A DNA stretch of 64,000 bases from assembly GCF_016106035.1 (NCBI RefSeq), contig NZ_JADKPZ010000013.1:18899-82898 (forward strand). Reading direction: 5' to 3'. Below the pieces are notes generated by a model. The model had not been told where the DNA came from. It was given only the letters and a program-made list of their open reading frames with translations, and ran no database searches. The first letter of the stretch is position 1; each line of letters starts with the position of its first letter. This DNA comes from Arcobacter vandammei (GTDB lineage Bacteria > Campylobacterota > Campylobacteria > Campylobacterales > Arcobacteraceae). The position numbers and the translations under genes were made by a program. Shown here one piece after another: positions 46,195-54,714 of the stretch.

Positions 46195-46638
46195 ATGTTT
46201 GATATTATACAAATCCAAGAGATTTTACCTCATAGATACCCACTTTTATTGGTAGATAGAATTACAGAAATGGAAGTAGCAAAATCTATAAAAGGTTTTA
46301 AAAACATCTCTATATCTGAACCAGCTTTCCAAGGTCATTTCCCAGGACATCCAATTTATCCAGGTGTTATGATACTTGAAGGTATGGCACAATGTGGTGG
46401 AGTTTTAGCACTAAAAAGTTCAGGTCTTACAGATGAACAGATGAAAGAAAAAGTTATCTATTTTATGAGTATAGATAAAGCAAAATTTAGAAATCCAGTA
46501 AGACCTGGTGATAGATTAGATTATGAATTAACAGCTGTTAAGATGAAAAGTACTTTAATGGTGCTTGAAGGAAAAGCTTATGTGGACGGAAAGCTTACAG
46601 CTGAAGCTGAATTTAAAGCTATGATTGTTGATAAATAA
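46195..46638 (+). CDS. fabZ: 3-hydroxyacyl-[ACP] dehydratase
   Basis: FabZ, 147 aa, hot-dog fold dehydratase of fatty acid elongation. Motifs [36 protein letters not shown] in parts, with catalytic H48 and E62. It competes with the lipid A pathway for hydroxyacyl-ACP and commonly neighbours lpxA, as here (12-base gap). Confidence 0.97.
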   Translation: MFDIIQIQEILPHRYPLLLVDRITEMEVAKSIKGFKNISISEPAFQGHFPGHPIYPGVMILEGMAQCGGVLALKSSGLTDEQMKEKVIYFMSIDKAKFRNPVRPGDRLDYELTAVKMKSTLMVLEGKAYVDGKLTAEAEFKAMIVDK

Positions 46639-46650
46639 TTTAGGATTAAA

Positions 46651-47448
46651 ATGAAGAATATTCATAAAACTGCCATAATTGAAGATGGTGCGATTTTAGG
46701 CGAAAATGTAACAATTGGTGCTTTTACAATAATAGGAAAAGATGTAAAAATTGGATCTGGAACTATTATTGATTCACATACGGTAATTGCTGGAAAAACA
46801 ACAATTGGAAAAAATAATCATATCTTTTCTCATGCTAGTATTGGAACAATTCCGCAAGATTTAAAATTCAACGGCGAAGATGTTGAGTTAATAATTGGGG
46901 ATAATAATAAAATTAGAGAGTACACTCTATTTAATCCTGGAACTATTGGTGGTGGTAGTGTAACAAAAATTGGAGATAATAATTTATTTATGGGTTATGT
47001 TCATGTGGCTCATGATTGTATTATTGGAAACAATTGTATCTTTGCAAATGGAGCTACACTTGCAGGGCATGTTGAGTGTGATGATTTTGTTGTTGTTGGT
47101 GGATTAACACCAATTCATCAATTTTGTAAAATTGGAACTCAAGTTATGATTGGAGGAGCAAGTGCTGTTGCACAAGATATTCCTCCATTTTGTTTAGCTG
47201 AGGGAAATAAAGCAGTTTTAAGAGGATTGAATTTAACAGGTCTTAGAAGAAGATTTGAAAATAGAGAAGATATAGATGCTGTAAAATCAGCATATAGAGA
47301 ACTTTTTGAGTCTGGAAAACCTTTGCAAGAAGTTGCAAAAGAGTTGGAAAATAGCCAAAATAAATTTGTAAAAGAGTTAGCTAATTTTGTATTAAATACA
47401 AAAAGAGGAATACCTTTTGAAAGAAAAGTAAAGAGTAGTGATGAGTAA
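46651..47448 (+). CDS. lpxA: UDP-N-acetylglucosamine acyltransferase
   Basis: LpxA, 265 aa, first enzyme of lipid A synthesis. The left-handed beta-helix is visible as repeated [LIV]-G-x4 hexapeptides in the first 190 residues, followed by a helical C-terminal domain. H121 in [10 protein letters not shown] matches the catalytic base H125 of E. coli LpxA. The product transfers hydroxyacyl from ACP. Its end overlaps the clpX start by eight bases. Confidence 0.97.
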   Translation: MKNIHKTAIIEDGAILGENVTIGAFTIIGKDVKIGSGTIIDSHTVIAGKTTIGKNNHIFSHASIGTIPQDLKFNGEDVELIIGDNNKIREYTLFNPGTIGGGSVTKIGDNNLFMGYVHVAHDCIIGNNCIFANGATLAGHVECDDFVVVGGLTPIHQFCKIGTQVMIGGASAVAQDIPPFCLAEGNKAVLRGLNLTGLRRRFENREDIDAVKSAYRELFESGKPLQEVAKELENSQNKFVKELANFVLNTKRGIPFERKVKSSDE

Positions 47449-48664
47449 AATAATTTGTGATTTTTGTGGAGCAGCTGATACAAAAGCAAATCCTGTTATA
47501 ACTGGCGATAATGCTTGTATTTGCAAATCTTGTGTAGGTGCAGCTTATGATATTATGAATGGTGATGTTTTAAATGAAGATAATTCTACTTCAACAAAAC
47601 CAAAAGATATAAAAATAAAAACTCCAGCAGAGTTAAAAAAGATTTTAGATGAGTATATAATTGGACAAGATAGAGCAAAAAAAGTTCTTTCAGTTGCTGT
47701 TTATAACCACTATAAAAGAATTTTTAGAAAAGATGAGCTGGAAAGTGATATTGAATTAAATAAATCAAATGTACTTTTAATTGGACCAACAGGAAGTGGA
47801 AAAACACTTCTTGCACAAACTATTTCAAAATATCTTGATGTTCCACTTGCTATTGCAGATGCAACAAGTTTAACAGAGGCTGGATATGTTGGAGATGATG
47901 TTGAAAATGTTGTAACAAGACTTGTTCAAGCTGCCTCTGGTGATATAGAAAAAGCTCAAAGAGGAATTATTTTTATTGATGAGATAGATAAAATTGCAAG
48001 AATGAGTGAAAATAGAAGTATAACTAGAGATGTTTCAGGGGAAGGAGTTCAACAAGCACTCTTAAAAATTGTTGAAGGTGCTTTAGTAAATATTCCTCCA
48101 AAAGGTGGAAGAAAACATCCAAGCCAAGAGCTTTTACAAGTTGATACTTCAAATATTTTGTTTATTTGTGGTGGAGCTTTTGATGGCTTAGAAGATATTA
48201 TAAAAAGAAAACAAGGTTCAAATGTTTTAGGTTTTAACCATGAAAAAAAATCAAAAAATGATGAAGAAAAAGTTATTTCAAAAGTTGAAACAGATGATTT
48301 AGTAAAATATGGACTTATTCCAGAATTAATTGGAAGACTTCATATGGTTGCAACTTTAAATGAGATTACAAAAGAAGATATGGTTCATATTTTAACTGAA
48401 CCAAAAAATGCTCTAATCAAACAATATGTAAAACTTTTTGAGATGGATAAAGTAACTTTAGAGTTTGAAAAAGAAGCACTTTTAGAACTTGCTGATTTAG
48501 CAATAAAAAGAAAAACAGGTGCAAGAGGATTGAGATCAATTTTAGAAGATATTATGCTTGATATTATGTTTGACCTTCCAAAATATAAAAATAAAAAAAT
48601 TATTATTTCAAAAGATGTTGTTTTAAAAACTGGTGAACCAAAAGTTATAGCAAAGGATAAATAG
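47441..48664 (+). CDS. clpX: ClpX, ATPase subunit of ClpXP
   Basis: AAA+ unfoldase ClpX, 407 aa. The N-terminal zinc-binding domain has C6, C9, C28 and C31 (CDFCG; CICKSC). The Walker A is GPTGSGKT (116-123), the pore loop motif [12 protein letters not shown] follows, then [10 protein letters not shown], and IGRLHMVA with sensor residues. The start is ATG 47441; an in-frame GTG three bases earlier is less likely. Overlaps lpxA by eight bases and its stop is immediately followed by mreB. Confidence 0.96.
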   Translation: MSKIICDFCGAADTKANPVITGDNACICKSCVGAAYDIMNGDVLNEDNSTSTKPKDIKIKTPAELKKILDEYIIGQDRAKKVLSVAVYNHYKRIFRKDELESDIELNKSNVLLIGPTGSGKTLLAQTISKYLDVPLAIADATSLTEAGYVGDDVENVVTRLVQAASGDIEKAQRGIIFIDEIDKIARMSENRSITRDVSGEGVQQALLKIVEGALVNIPPKGGRKHPSQELLQVDTSNILFICGGAFDGLEDIIKRKQGSNVLGFNHEKKSKNDEEKVISKVETDDLVKYGLIPELIGRLHMVATLNEITKEDMVHILTEPKNALIKQYVKLFEMDKVTLEFEKEALLELADLAIKRKTGARGLRSILEDIMLDIMFDLPKYKNKKIIISKDVVLKTGEPKVIAKDK

Positions 48665-49693
48665 ATGATTGTAGATAAATTAATAGGATTTTTTTCAACT
48701 GATATGGCAATCGATTTAGGAACAGCAAATACTGTTGTTTCTATAAGAGGTAAAGGAATTATTATAAATGAACCATCAGTTGTAGCGATACAAAGTGAGA
48801 AAAATGGAAAAGATAGAATTTTAGCAGTTGGTCAAGAAGCTAAACAGATGATTGGAAAAACTCCTTTAAATATAAAAGCAGTTCGTCCTATGCAAGATGG
48901 TGTAATTGCAGATTTTGAAATGACAGAAAGAATGATTAGATATTTTATAGAAAAAGCACACTCAAGAAAATCATTTATAAGACCAAGAGTAATTATTTGC
49001 ATTCCATATGGCATTACTCAAGTTGAGAAAAAAGCTGTTGAAGAGTCAGCAATGAGTGCAGGAGCTAGAGAAGTATTTTTAGTAGAAGAACCAATGGCAG
49101 CAGCAATTGGAGCTGGAATTGATGTATCAGGACCATCTGGTTATGTAATTGTTGATATTGGTGGTGGAACTACTGAGATTGGAGTAACTTCACTTGGTGG
49201 ATTAGTTTTATGTAGATCAATTAAAGTTGGTGGAGATAAAATAGATAGAGCAATAACAGAACATGTAAGACAAAACTACAATTTATACATAGGTGAAAGA
49301 ACAGCTGAAAATATAAAAATTGAAATAGGTGCTGCAATAAAACTTGAAACTGAACTTAAAATGCAAGTAAAAGGAAGAGATAATTCAGGGCTTCTATCAA
49401 CTATTGAGTTTGGAAGCGAAGGTGTAAGAACTGCAATTAAAGAGCCTTTAAGAGAGATAGCTAGTGCAATAAAAAGTGTATTAGAAAATATGCCACCAGA
49501 TTTAGCAAGTGATATTGTTGATAATGGAGTAATAATCACTGGCGGTGGAGCTTTAATTAGAGGATTAGATACTTACCTTGCTGATATTATTAAATTACCA
49601 GTAAAAATATCTGATGAACCACTTTTATCTGTAGCTTATGGTACAAGTAAAGTATTAGAACAACCAGAATTATTAAAACTAATTTCAAACTAA
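48665..49693 (+). CDS. mreB: Rod-shape-determining protein MreB
   Basis: Bacterial actin MreB, 342 aa, which organises lateral-wall synthesis. Actin-fold motifs: AIDLGTANTVV (phosphate 1), VDIGGGTTEIGV (phosphate 2), and TGGGALIRGLD (adenosine). The EEPMAAAIGAG stretch is typical. The start directly follows the clpX TAG, and mreC begins three bases after its stop, so clpX-mreB-mreC are one unit. Confidence 0.97.
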   Translation: MIVDKLIGFFSTDMAIDLGTANTVVSIRGKGIIINEPSVVAIQSEKNGKDRILAVGQEAKQMIGKTPLNIKAVRPMQDGVIADFEMTERMIRYFIEKAHSRKSFIRPRVIICIPYGITQVEKKAVEESAMSAGAREVFLVEEPMAAAIGAGIDVSGPSGYVIVDIGGGTTEIGVTSLGGLVLCRSIKVGGDKIDRAITEHVRQNYNLYIGERTAENIKIEIGAAIKLETELKMQVKGRDNSGLLSTIEFGSEGVRTAIKEPLREIASAIKSVLENMPPDLASDIVDNGVIITGGGALIRGLDTYLADIIKLPVKISDEPLLSVAYGTSKVLEQPELLKLISN

Positions 49694-49696
49694 AAT

Positions 49697-50488
49697 ATGC
49701 GAAAATTAATCTTTGTAGCATTTTTTACAATAGCCATTTTAGCTTATATATTTAAAGCTGATGAGTTTATTGTAAAAAATTTTACATTTTTAAATGATGT
49801 TAAAACATTTTATATAAAAAATGTTTTAAGTATTTCTAACTCACTTGAAAAATATTTCAGTCAAGTAAAAACAATCGAAGAATTAAAATTAGAAAACCAA
49901 GAGCTACGAGATTATAAAATATTATACAATATTGCAAAAGAAGAGCTAGAGATTAAAAATGAGTTTTTAGCAAATCTAAACCTAACTCAAGCAGATGAAC
50001 AAGTTGAATTAGTAAAAGTTATTTCCTACATTAGTTTTAATGATTTTACAAAAGTTTGGCTAGGTAAATATCTACAAAGTGATAAAATTTTAGGTCTTAT
50101 TTCAGATAATTTTGCAGCTGGAATAGTTGTAAATCAAGAAAATAGAGCAATTGGACTTTTAAATGGGAACAAAGATTGTTCATACTCTGTTTTTATTGGA
50201 AATGAAAAAAGTCCAGGAATTATAATGTCATCTGAAAATGAAGATAGCCTTCAAATAAAATTTATTCCAATTTTGGCAGAGATTAATGAGGGAGATGAAG
50301 TTATAACTTCTGGAATGGATAATATTTTTTATGAAGGTTTAAAAGTTGGTGTTGTAACTGAAGTTACAGCTTTAGCAGATATGAAAATAGCAAAAGTAAA
50401 ACCATATATAAATGCTAGTAAAAAAAGGTATTTCTATATTTATGGAAATAGTCAAAATTCACATAATAGTTTACAAAAAACAAATTAG
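49697..50488 (+). CDS. mreC: Rod-shape-determining protein MreC
   Basis: MreC, 263 aa, periplasmic partner of MreB/MreD. N-terminal transmembrane helix (about 5-22), coiled coil (about 50-85), then the beta-barrel-like domain with VVNQENRAIGLLNG, SVFIGNEKSPGII and GDEVITSGMDNIFYEGLKVG. No mreD follows in this window; ribE is convergent, its stop overlapping by four bases. Confidence 0.9.
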   Translation: MRKLIFVAFFTIAILAYIFKADEFIVKNFTFLNDVKTFYIKNVLSISNSLEKYFSQVKTIEELKLENQELRDYKILYNIAKEELEIKNEFLANLNLTQADEQVELVKVISYISFNDFTKVWLGKYLQSDKILGLISDNFAAGIVVNQENRAIGLLNGNKDCSYSVFIGNEKSPGIIMSSENEDSLQIKFIPILAEINEGDEVITSGMDNIFYEGLKVGVVTEVTALADMKIAKVKPYINASKKRYFYIYGNSQNSHNSLQKTN

Positions 50489-51093
50489 TAGTGAGCCATA
50501 ATCCTATCAACATCACCCCATGATAAGCTATCATCTTTTTTAAACATATTGTAAACATATCTTGCAAATAAGTCTGTTTCAATATTAACACGGCTTCCTA
50601 CTTTGTAGGTTTTAAAGAGTGTATTTTGAATTGTGTGAGGAATAATTGTAAGTCTAAAACTATCTTTTAAAACTTCATTTATAGTCAAAGAAACCCCATC
50701 TATTGCTACACTTCCTTTATTTATCATATATTTTATAAACTCTTTTGGAACTTTGATATAAAAATCAGTTGAATTTCCATTTTTCTCTATTTTTTCAATG
50801 GTCCCAACACAATCGATATGTCCTTGAACAATATGACCTTCAAATCTATCACCTAGTTGCATAGCTGGTTCAATATGAACTTCATTTTTGTAGTTTTCAA
50901 GAGCTAAAAGGCTTGTACTTTCTGGAGATAACTCTACACTAAAAGTTCCATTTGAAATTTTAACAACAGTTAAACAAGCTCCATTTACAGCAATAGAATC
51001 ACCAATTTTAGGAGTATAATTTGCTTTAAGAGTTAAAATATTGTTTGAAAAGCTTGAAACCTTAGCCATTTCTCGTATAAGACCTGTAAACAC
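50485..51093 (-). CDS. ribE: Riboflavin synthase, alpha chain
   Basis: Riboflavin synthase (RibE/RibC type), 202 aa, dismutating two 6,7-dimethyl-8-ribityllumazines. It starts MFTGLI, and two lumazine-binding domains follow, with the repeated signatures GDSIAVNGACLTV and KGSVAIDGVSLTIN, each preceded by a 'GHIVQGHID'-like element in the second. Start is GTG at 51093 with SD AAAGG. Its end overlaps mreC by four bases on the other strand. No RFN riboswitch is visible upstream. Confidence 0.95.
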   Translation of the reverse strand: MFTGLIREMAKVSSFSNNILTLKANYTPKIGDSIAVNGACLTVVKISNGTFSVELSPESTSLLALENYKNEVHIEPAMQLGDRFEGHIVQGHIDCVGTIEKIEKNGNSTDFYIKVPKEFIKYMINKGSVAIDGVSLTINEVLKDSFRLTIIPHTIQNTLFKTYKVGSRVNIETDLFARYVYNMFKKDDSLSWGDVDRIMAHY

Positions 51094-51120
51094 TTAAAAA
51101 ACCTTTAGATAAAATTTAGT

Positions 51121-51126
51121 TATAAT
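51121..51126 (+). promoter_or_regulatory. -10 element of mnmG
   Basis: TATAAT at 51121-51126 (TTAGTTATAATAGCC) in the divergent region between ribE and mnmG, about 70 bases before the mnmG ATG. Confidence 0.5.
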
Positions 51127-51198
51127 AGCCAAAAATTTATAAGAAGCTAATTTTTACTAATATTTAAAAATCTGATACTCTTTAAAAAAAGGAAAATA

Positions 51199-53067
51199 AT
51201 GCAATACGATATTATCGTTGTAGGAGCTGGACATGCTGGTATTGAAGCAGCACTTGCTGGTGCAAGGCTAGGTAAAAAAACACTATTAATTACAATGCTA
51301 GTTGAACAAATTGGAGCAGCTAGTTGTAACCCTGCAATTGGTGGTTTGGCAAAAGGGCATTTAGTAAGAGAGCTAGATGCTCTTGGTGGAGAAATGGGAC
51401 TTTGCACAGATGCTACAGGAATACAATTTAGAATTTTAAATGACTCAAAAGGTGCGGCTGTTCAAGGAACAAGAGCCCAAATTGATATGGATGAATACAA
51501 AGAGTATATGAGAAAAGTTTGCCATAACACTCCAAATTTAGATATTTATCAAGATGAGGTAAGCTCTTTGATAGTTGAAAATGATGAAGTAAAAGGTGTA
51601 AAAACAAAGTTGGGAGAGGAGTTTAAATCGAAAAAAACTATCCTTACAACAGGAACTTTTATGAGAGGATTAATCCATATTGGAGAAAATACTTACTCAG
51701 CAGGAAGAGCTTGGGAGTTACCATCATCAACACTATCAATTCAGTTAAAAGAGTTAGGTTTAAATGTAGGAAGACTAAAAACTGGAACTCCTTCAAGACT
51801 TGATGCAAATAGTATAGATTTTTCTGTTATGGATATGCATGGAGGTGATATAAAACCAGCACCATTTTCTTTTAGAACAGACAAAAAAACTTTTAATCCA
51901 ACGCAATACCCATGTTATGTAACTTACACAAATATAGATACTCACGAACTGATAGCTGCAAATTTCCATAGAGCCCCAATATATACAGGACAAATAGAAG
52001 GGCTAGGACCACGATATTGTCCAAGTATTGAAGATAAAGTAAAAAGATTTTCTGAGCGAGATAGACACCAACTATTTTTAGAGCCACAAACAGCAAAATG
52101 TACAGAGTATTATATAAATGGAATGTCTAGTTCACTTCCTATTGAAGTTCAAAAGCAGATGATACACTCTGTAAAGGGATTAGAAAATGCAAGGATTGTA
52201 CGATATGGTTATGCAATAGAGTATGATTATGTTGATCCAACAGAACTAAAACACACACTGGAAACAAAAAAGATAAAAAACCTTTATCATGCAGGGCAAA
52301 TAAATGCAACAACAGGATATGAAGAGGCAGCTGCTCAAGGGCTGATGGCTAGTATAAATGCAAGTTTAAGTATAGATGAAAAAGAGCCTTTTATTTTGCG
52401 AAGAGATGAGGCATATATTGGGGTTTTAATCGATGATTTGGTTACAAAAGGAACACATGAACCTTATAGAATGTTTACTAGCCGTGCTGAATATAGACTT
52501 CTTTTAAGAGAAGAAAATGCTGATTTAAGACTAAGCCAATATGGATATGAGTTGGGATTAATCACAAAAGAGCAAATAGAAAAAGTCGAAAATAAGCGAA
52601 AAACTCTTGAAGATGCAGTTGAATTTATGGCAAACAGTTGGATAACTTCAAAAAAAGAGGTTTTAGAACTTCTTGAAAGTATTGGAGAAGAGAAAATCAA
52701 TGATAAGGTTTTATTGATAGATTTAATAGGAAGAAATACTATTGATAAAGAGAAATTTGATGTTTTAGTGCCTAGTTTAAAAGAGCTTGATGAGTATTTA
52801 AAAGAGCAAATAATTATTGAAGCAAAATATTATAGATATATTCAAAAACAGCAAAAACAGATAGAAAAAATGAAAAAAATGTTGAAATTAAGTATTCCAG
52901 ATGAATTTTCATATAAAGGACTTGCTGGACTTTCAAATGAAGTTGTTGAGAAGCTTGAAAAACATCGTCCACCAACACTTTATAATGCAAGTTTAATATC
53001 TGGTATTACTCCTGCTGCTCTTGATATTATTCATCTTAATTTGAATATGTTTATAAAACAAAAATAG
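51199..53067 (+). CDS. mnmG: tRNA uridine 5-carboxymethylaminomethyl modification enzyme MnmG
   Basis: MnmG (GidA), 622 aa, FAD enzyme that with MnmE modifies U34 of certain tRNAs. The N-terminal FAD motif [19 protein letters not shown] is followed by [32 protein letters not shown], and a C-terminal helical domain ending with the conserved [26 protein letters not shown] precedes the ATG. Its end overlaps a bidirectional terminator with the convergent trmA-like gene. Confidence 0.97.
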   Translation: MQYDIIVVGAGHAGIEAALAGARLGKKTLLITMLVEQIGAASCNPAIGGLAKGHLVRELDALGGEMGLCTDATGIQFRILNDSKGAAVQGTRAQIDMDEYKEYMRKVCHNTPNLDIYQDEVSSLIVENDEVKGVKTKLGEEFKSKKTILTTGTFMRGLIHIGENTYSAGRAWELPSSTLSIQLKELGLNVGRLKTGTPSRLDANSIDFSVMDMHGGDIKPAPFSFRTDKKTFNPTQYPCYVTYTNIDTHELIAANFHRAPIYTGQIEGLGPRYCPSIEDKVKRFSERDRHQLFLEPQTAKCTEYYINGMSSSLPIEVQKQMIHSVKGLENARIVRYGYAIEYDYVDPTELKHTLETKKIKNLYHAGQINATTGYEEAAAQGLMASINASLSIDEKEPFILRRDEAYIGVLIDDLVTKGTHEPYRMFTSRAEYRLLLREENADLRLSQYGYELGLITKEQIEKVENKRKTLEDAVEFMANSWITSKKEVLELLESIGEEKINDKVLLIDLIGRNTIDKEKFDVLVPSLKELDEYLKEQIIIEAKYYRYIQKQQKQIEKMKKMLKLSIPDEFSYKGLAGLSNEVVEKLEKHRPPTLYNASLISGITPAALDIIHLNLNMFIKQK

Positions 53068-53086
53068 AAGATTTTCTTCTATTTTT
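53060..53086. terminator. Bidirectional terminator between mnmG and trmA-like
   Basis: Stem AAAAATAGAAGA / TCTTCTATTTTT of 12 perfect pairs with a TTT loop and flanking A/T runs, spanning both stop codons (mnmG TAG at 53065, trmA-like TAG at 53081). Confidence 0.85.
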
Positions 53087-54203
53087 TTACTAAAATTGCT
53101 CCACACTCAATATGTTCAGTGTATGCAAATTGATCAAACAGTGCGAATTTTACAATTTTGTGAGATTTTGTAAGTTCTTGTAAATCTCTATGCAAAGTTT
53201 CAGGGTTACAGGAAATATATATAATATTCTCAAAATCTTTTGCTAAGTTTCTAGTTGTATCATCTAAACCACTTCTTGGTGGATCCATAAAAATAGTGCT
53301 AAAATCATACGATTTTAAATCAATATTCTTAAGTCTATTAAAAGCTCTAACTTCATTTAAAGCTTGTACAAAATCTTCAGCACTCATTCTTATAAACTCA
53401 ATACTATTTATATCATTTAAAGCACAATTTCTAAGAGCCGATTTTATAGATGTTTTTGATATTTCAGTTGCTAAAACTTTGTTAAACTTTTTTGATAATG
53501 GAATTGTAAAATTTCCACCACCACAATATAGTTCGCATAAATCTTTGCTCTGTTTTGGAGTGTTTTGTAAAACCCACTCTATCATCTGTACATTTACAGC
53601 TGTGTTTGGTTGAGTGAAGCCGTTTTCTTCGTATGCAAAGTGGAATTTTTGATTTTCTATATTTAAAGTCTCATTTATAAAATCACTGCTTAAAACTATT
53701 TTTTGTTTTCTGCTTCTTCCAATTATTTTGATATTTAGTTTAGCTTCGAGATTTTTTGCCAACTCTATCCACTCATCTTCTAGTTTTTTATGATAAATCA
53801 AAGTTACAAGCATATCAGAAGTAGAACTTACTAAAAACTCAATAGCAAAAAGCCTAAAAGATAAAATCATAGAACTTTGCAAATCTTCTAAGATTTTTGG
53901 CATAAGGTTCGCAATATCAGGGCTTACAATAGAGCAAGAGTCTATTTCTAAAATATCTTTTTTTATATCATTCATAGCATAAGATAAAATATCTTTATCA
54001 TTTTGTTCATCTTTTTCCCACCAAATTCTAAATTCAGCACGATTTCTAAAGTTTTTTGGTTCACTTTTTATGATGTCAAAATCTATATTTGTAAAATTTG
54101 AAAATCTTTGTTTCTCTCTTTCTACTTTATAGTTTAGTTGTTCATCGTAAGTTTTATCATACAGTGTACAAGATGCACAAGTTCCAAAATATTCACAAGT
54201 CAT
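53079..54203 (-). CDS. trmA: TrmA-like uracil-5-methyltransferase with RlmD-type cysteine set
   Basis: A 374-aa SAM-dependent RNA m5U methyltransferase. Catalytic parts: ELYCGGGNFTIPL (SAM), MDPPRSGLD, and YISCNPETL with the nucleophilic Cys. At the N-terminus C3, C9, C12 and, later, C90 have nearly the spacing of the [4Fe-4S] ligands of E. coli RlmD (C81, C87, C90, C162), unlike E. coli TrmA; no TRAM domain precedes. The length suggests TrmA (tRNA m5U54), but rRNA methylation cannot be excluded. The symbol is given by family length, with moderate certainty. Confidence 0.75.
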   Translation of the reverse strand: MTCEYFGTCASCTLYDKTYDEQLNYKVEREKQRFSNFTNIDFDIIKSEPKNFRNRAEFRIWWEKDEQNDKDILSYAMNDIKKDILEIDSCSIVSPDIANLMPKILEDLQSSMILSFRLFAIEFLVSSTSDMLVTLIYHKKLEDEWIELAKNLEAKLNIKIIGRSRKQKIVLSSDFINETLNIENQKFHFAYEENGFTQPNTAVNVQMIEWVLQNTPKQSKDLCELYCGGGNFTIPLSKKFNKVLATEISKTSIKSALRNCALNDINSIEFIRMSAEDFVQALNEVRAFNRLKNIDLKSYDFSTIFMDPPRSGLDDTTRNLAKDFENIIYISCNPETLHRDLQELTKSHKIVKFALFDQFAYTEHIECGAILVKK

Positions 54204-54260
54204 TAAAAAATATCCTTTTTATTTAAAAATTTATTATATAGAAACTTTGCTTTTTTTGGA

Positions 54261-54266
54261 TATAAT
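54261..54266 (+). promoter_or_regulatory. -10 element of the relBE-like/helicase unit
   Basis: TATAAT at 54261-54266 after TTTTTTTGGA, a good Campylobacterota promoter, 25 bases before the antitoxin start with SD AAGGAG. Confidence 0.6.
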
Positions 54267-54290
54267 CTAGGAATTTTAAAAGGAGTTTGT

Positions 54291-54485
54291 ATGAAATCAT
54301 TGGTTATAAATGTAAAAGATGACTCTTTAATGAATAAGCTTATTCAACTACTCAATAATTTCAAAAAAGATGAAATAGAGATTGTTTCTAAAGAAGATTT
54401 AGATGATTTAAAACTAATCAAAGATACAAGAGATGATGAAATAATAGACTTTGAAGAGTATTTAAAAAATGAAAATAAGTATTAG
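54291..54485 (+). CDS. Probable antitoxin of a RelE-type module
   Basis: A 64-aa acidic protein in the antitoxin position. The N-terminal strand KSLVINVKDDSLMNKLIQLLNNF could form a ribbon-helix-helix-like or Phd-like dimer, and the C-terminus (DDEIIDFEEYLKNENK) is acidic as expected for a toxin-wrapping tail. It overlaps the toxin gene by 17 bases. SD AAGGAG precedes the ATG. The family is not identified by sequence; the call is based on partner and size. Confidence 0.7.
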   Translation: MKSLVINVKDDSLMNKLIQLLNNFKKDEIEIVSKEDLDDLKLIKDTRDDEIIDFEEYLKNENKY

Positions 54486-54714
54486 AAAGTCTGCAATAAA
54501 AGATTTACAAAATATTAGTGAACCATATAAGAACAAAATTCAGAAGAAAATTTTAGAATTAAAAAACTATCCAAATGTCCAAAATATAAAAAAACTAACA
54601 AATTTTGAACCATCATATAGATATAGAATAGCAGATTATAGAGTTTTGTTTGATATAAGTGATGATTGTATTATTATTGCTAGAGTTTTACATAGAAAAG
54701 AGAGTTATAAATAA
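54469..54714 (+). CDS. RelE/ParE-family toxin coupled to a helicase gene
   Basis: An 81-aa toxin of the RelE family. Signatures are RKSAIKDLQNISEPYKNKIQKKI (helices), KLTNFEPSYRYRIADYRVLFDI (active-site strands: the R.RIADYRVLF pattern is typical of RelE) and VLHRKESYK at the end. RelE toxins cleave mRNA in the ribosomal A site. Stop and next start are fused as TAATG (54712-54716), coupling it to the SUV3-like helicase. Confidence 0.85.
   Translation: MKISIRKSAIKDLQNISEPYKNKIQKKILELKNYPNVQNIKKLTNFEPSYRYRIADYRVLFDISDDCIIIARVLHRKESYK

Noticed and set aside
50485..51198. FMN riboswitch upstream of ribE
   Set aside because: The leader between ribE and mnmG is short and AT-rich, with no recognisable RFN-type conserved segments.
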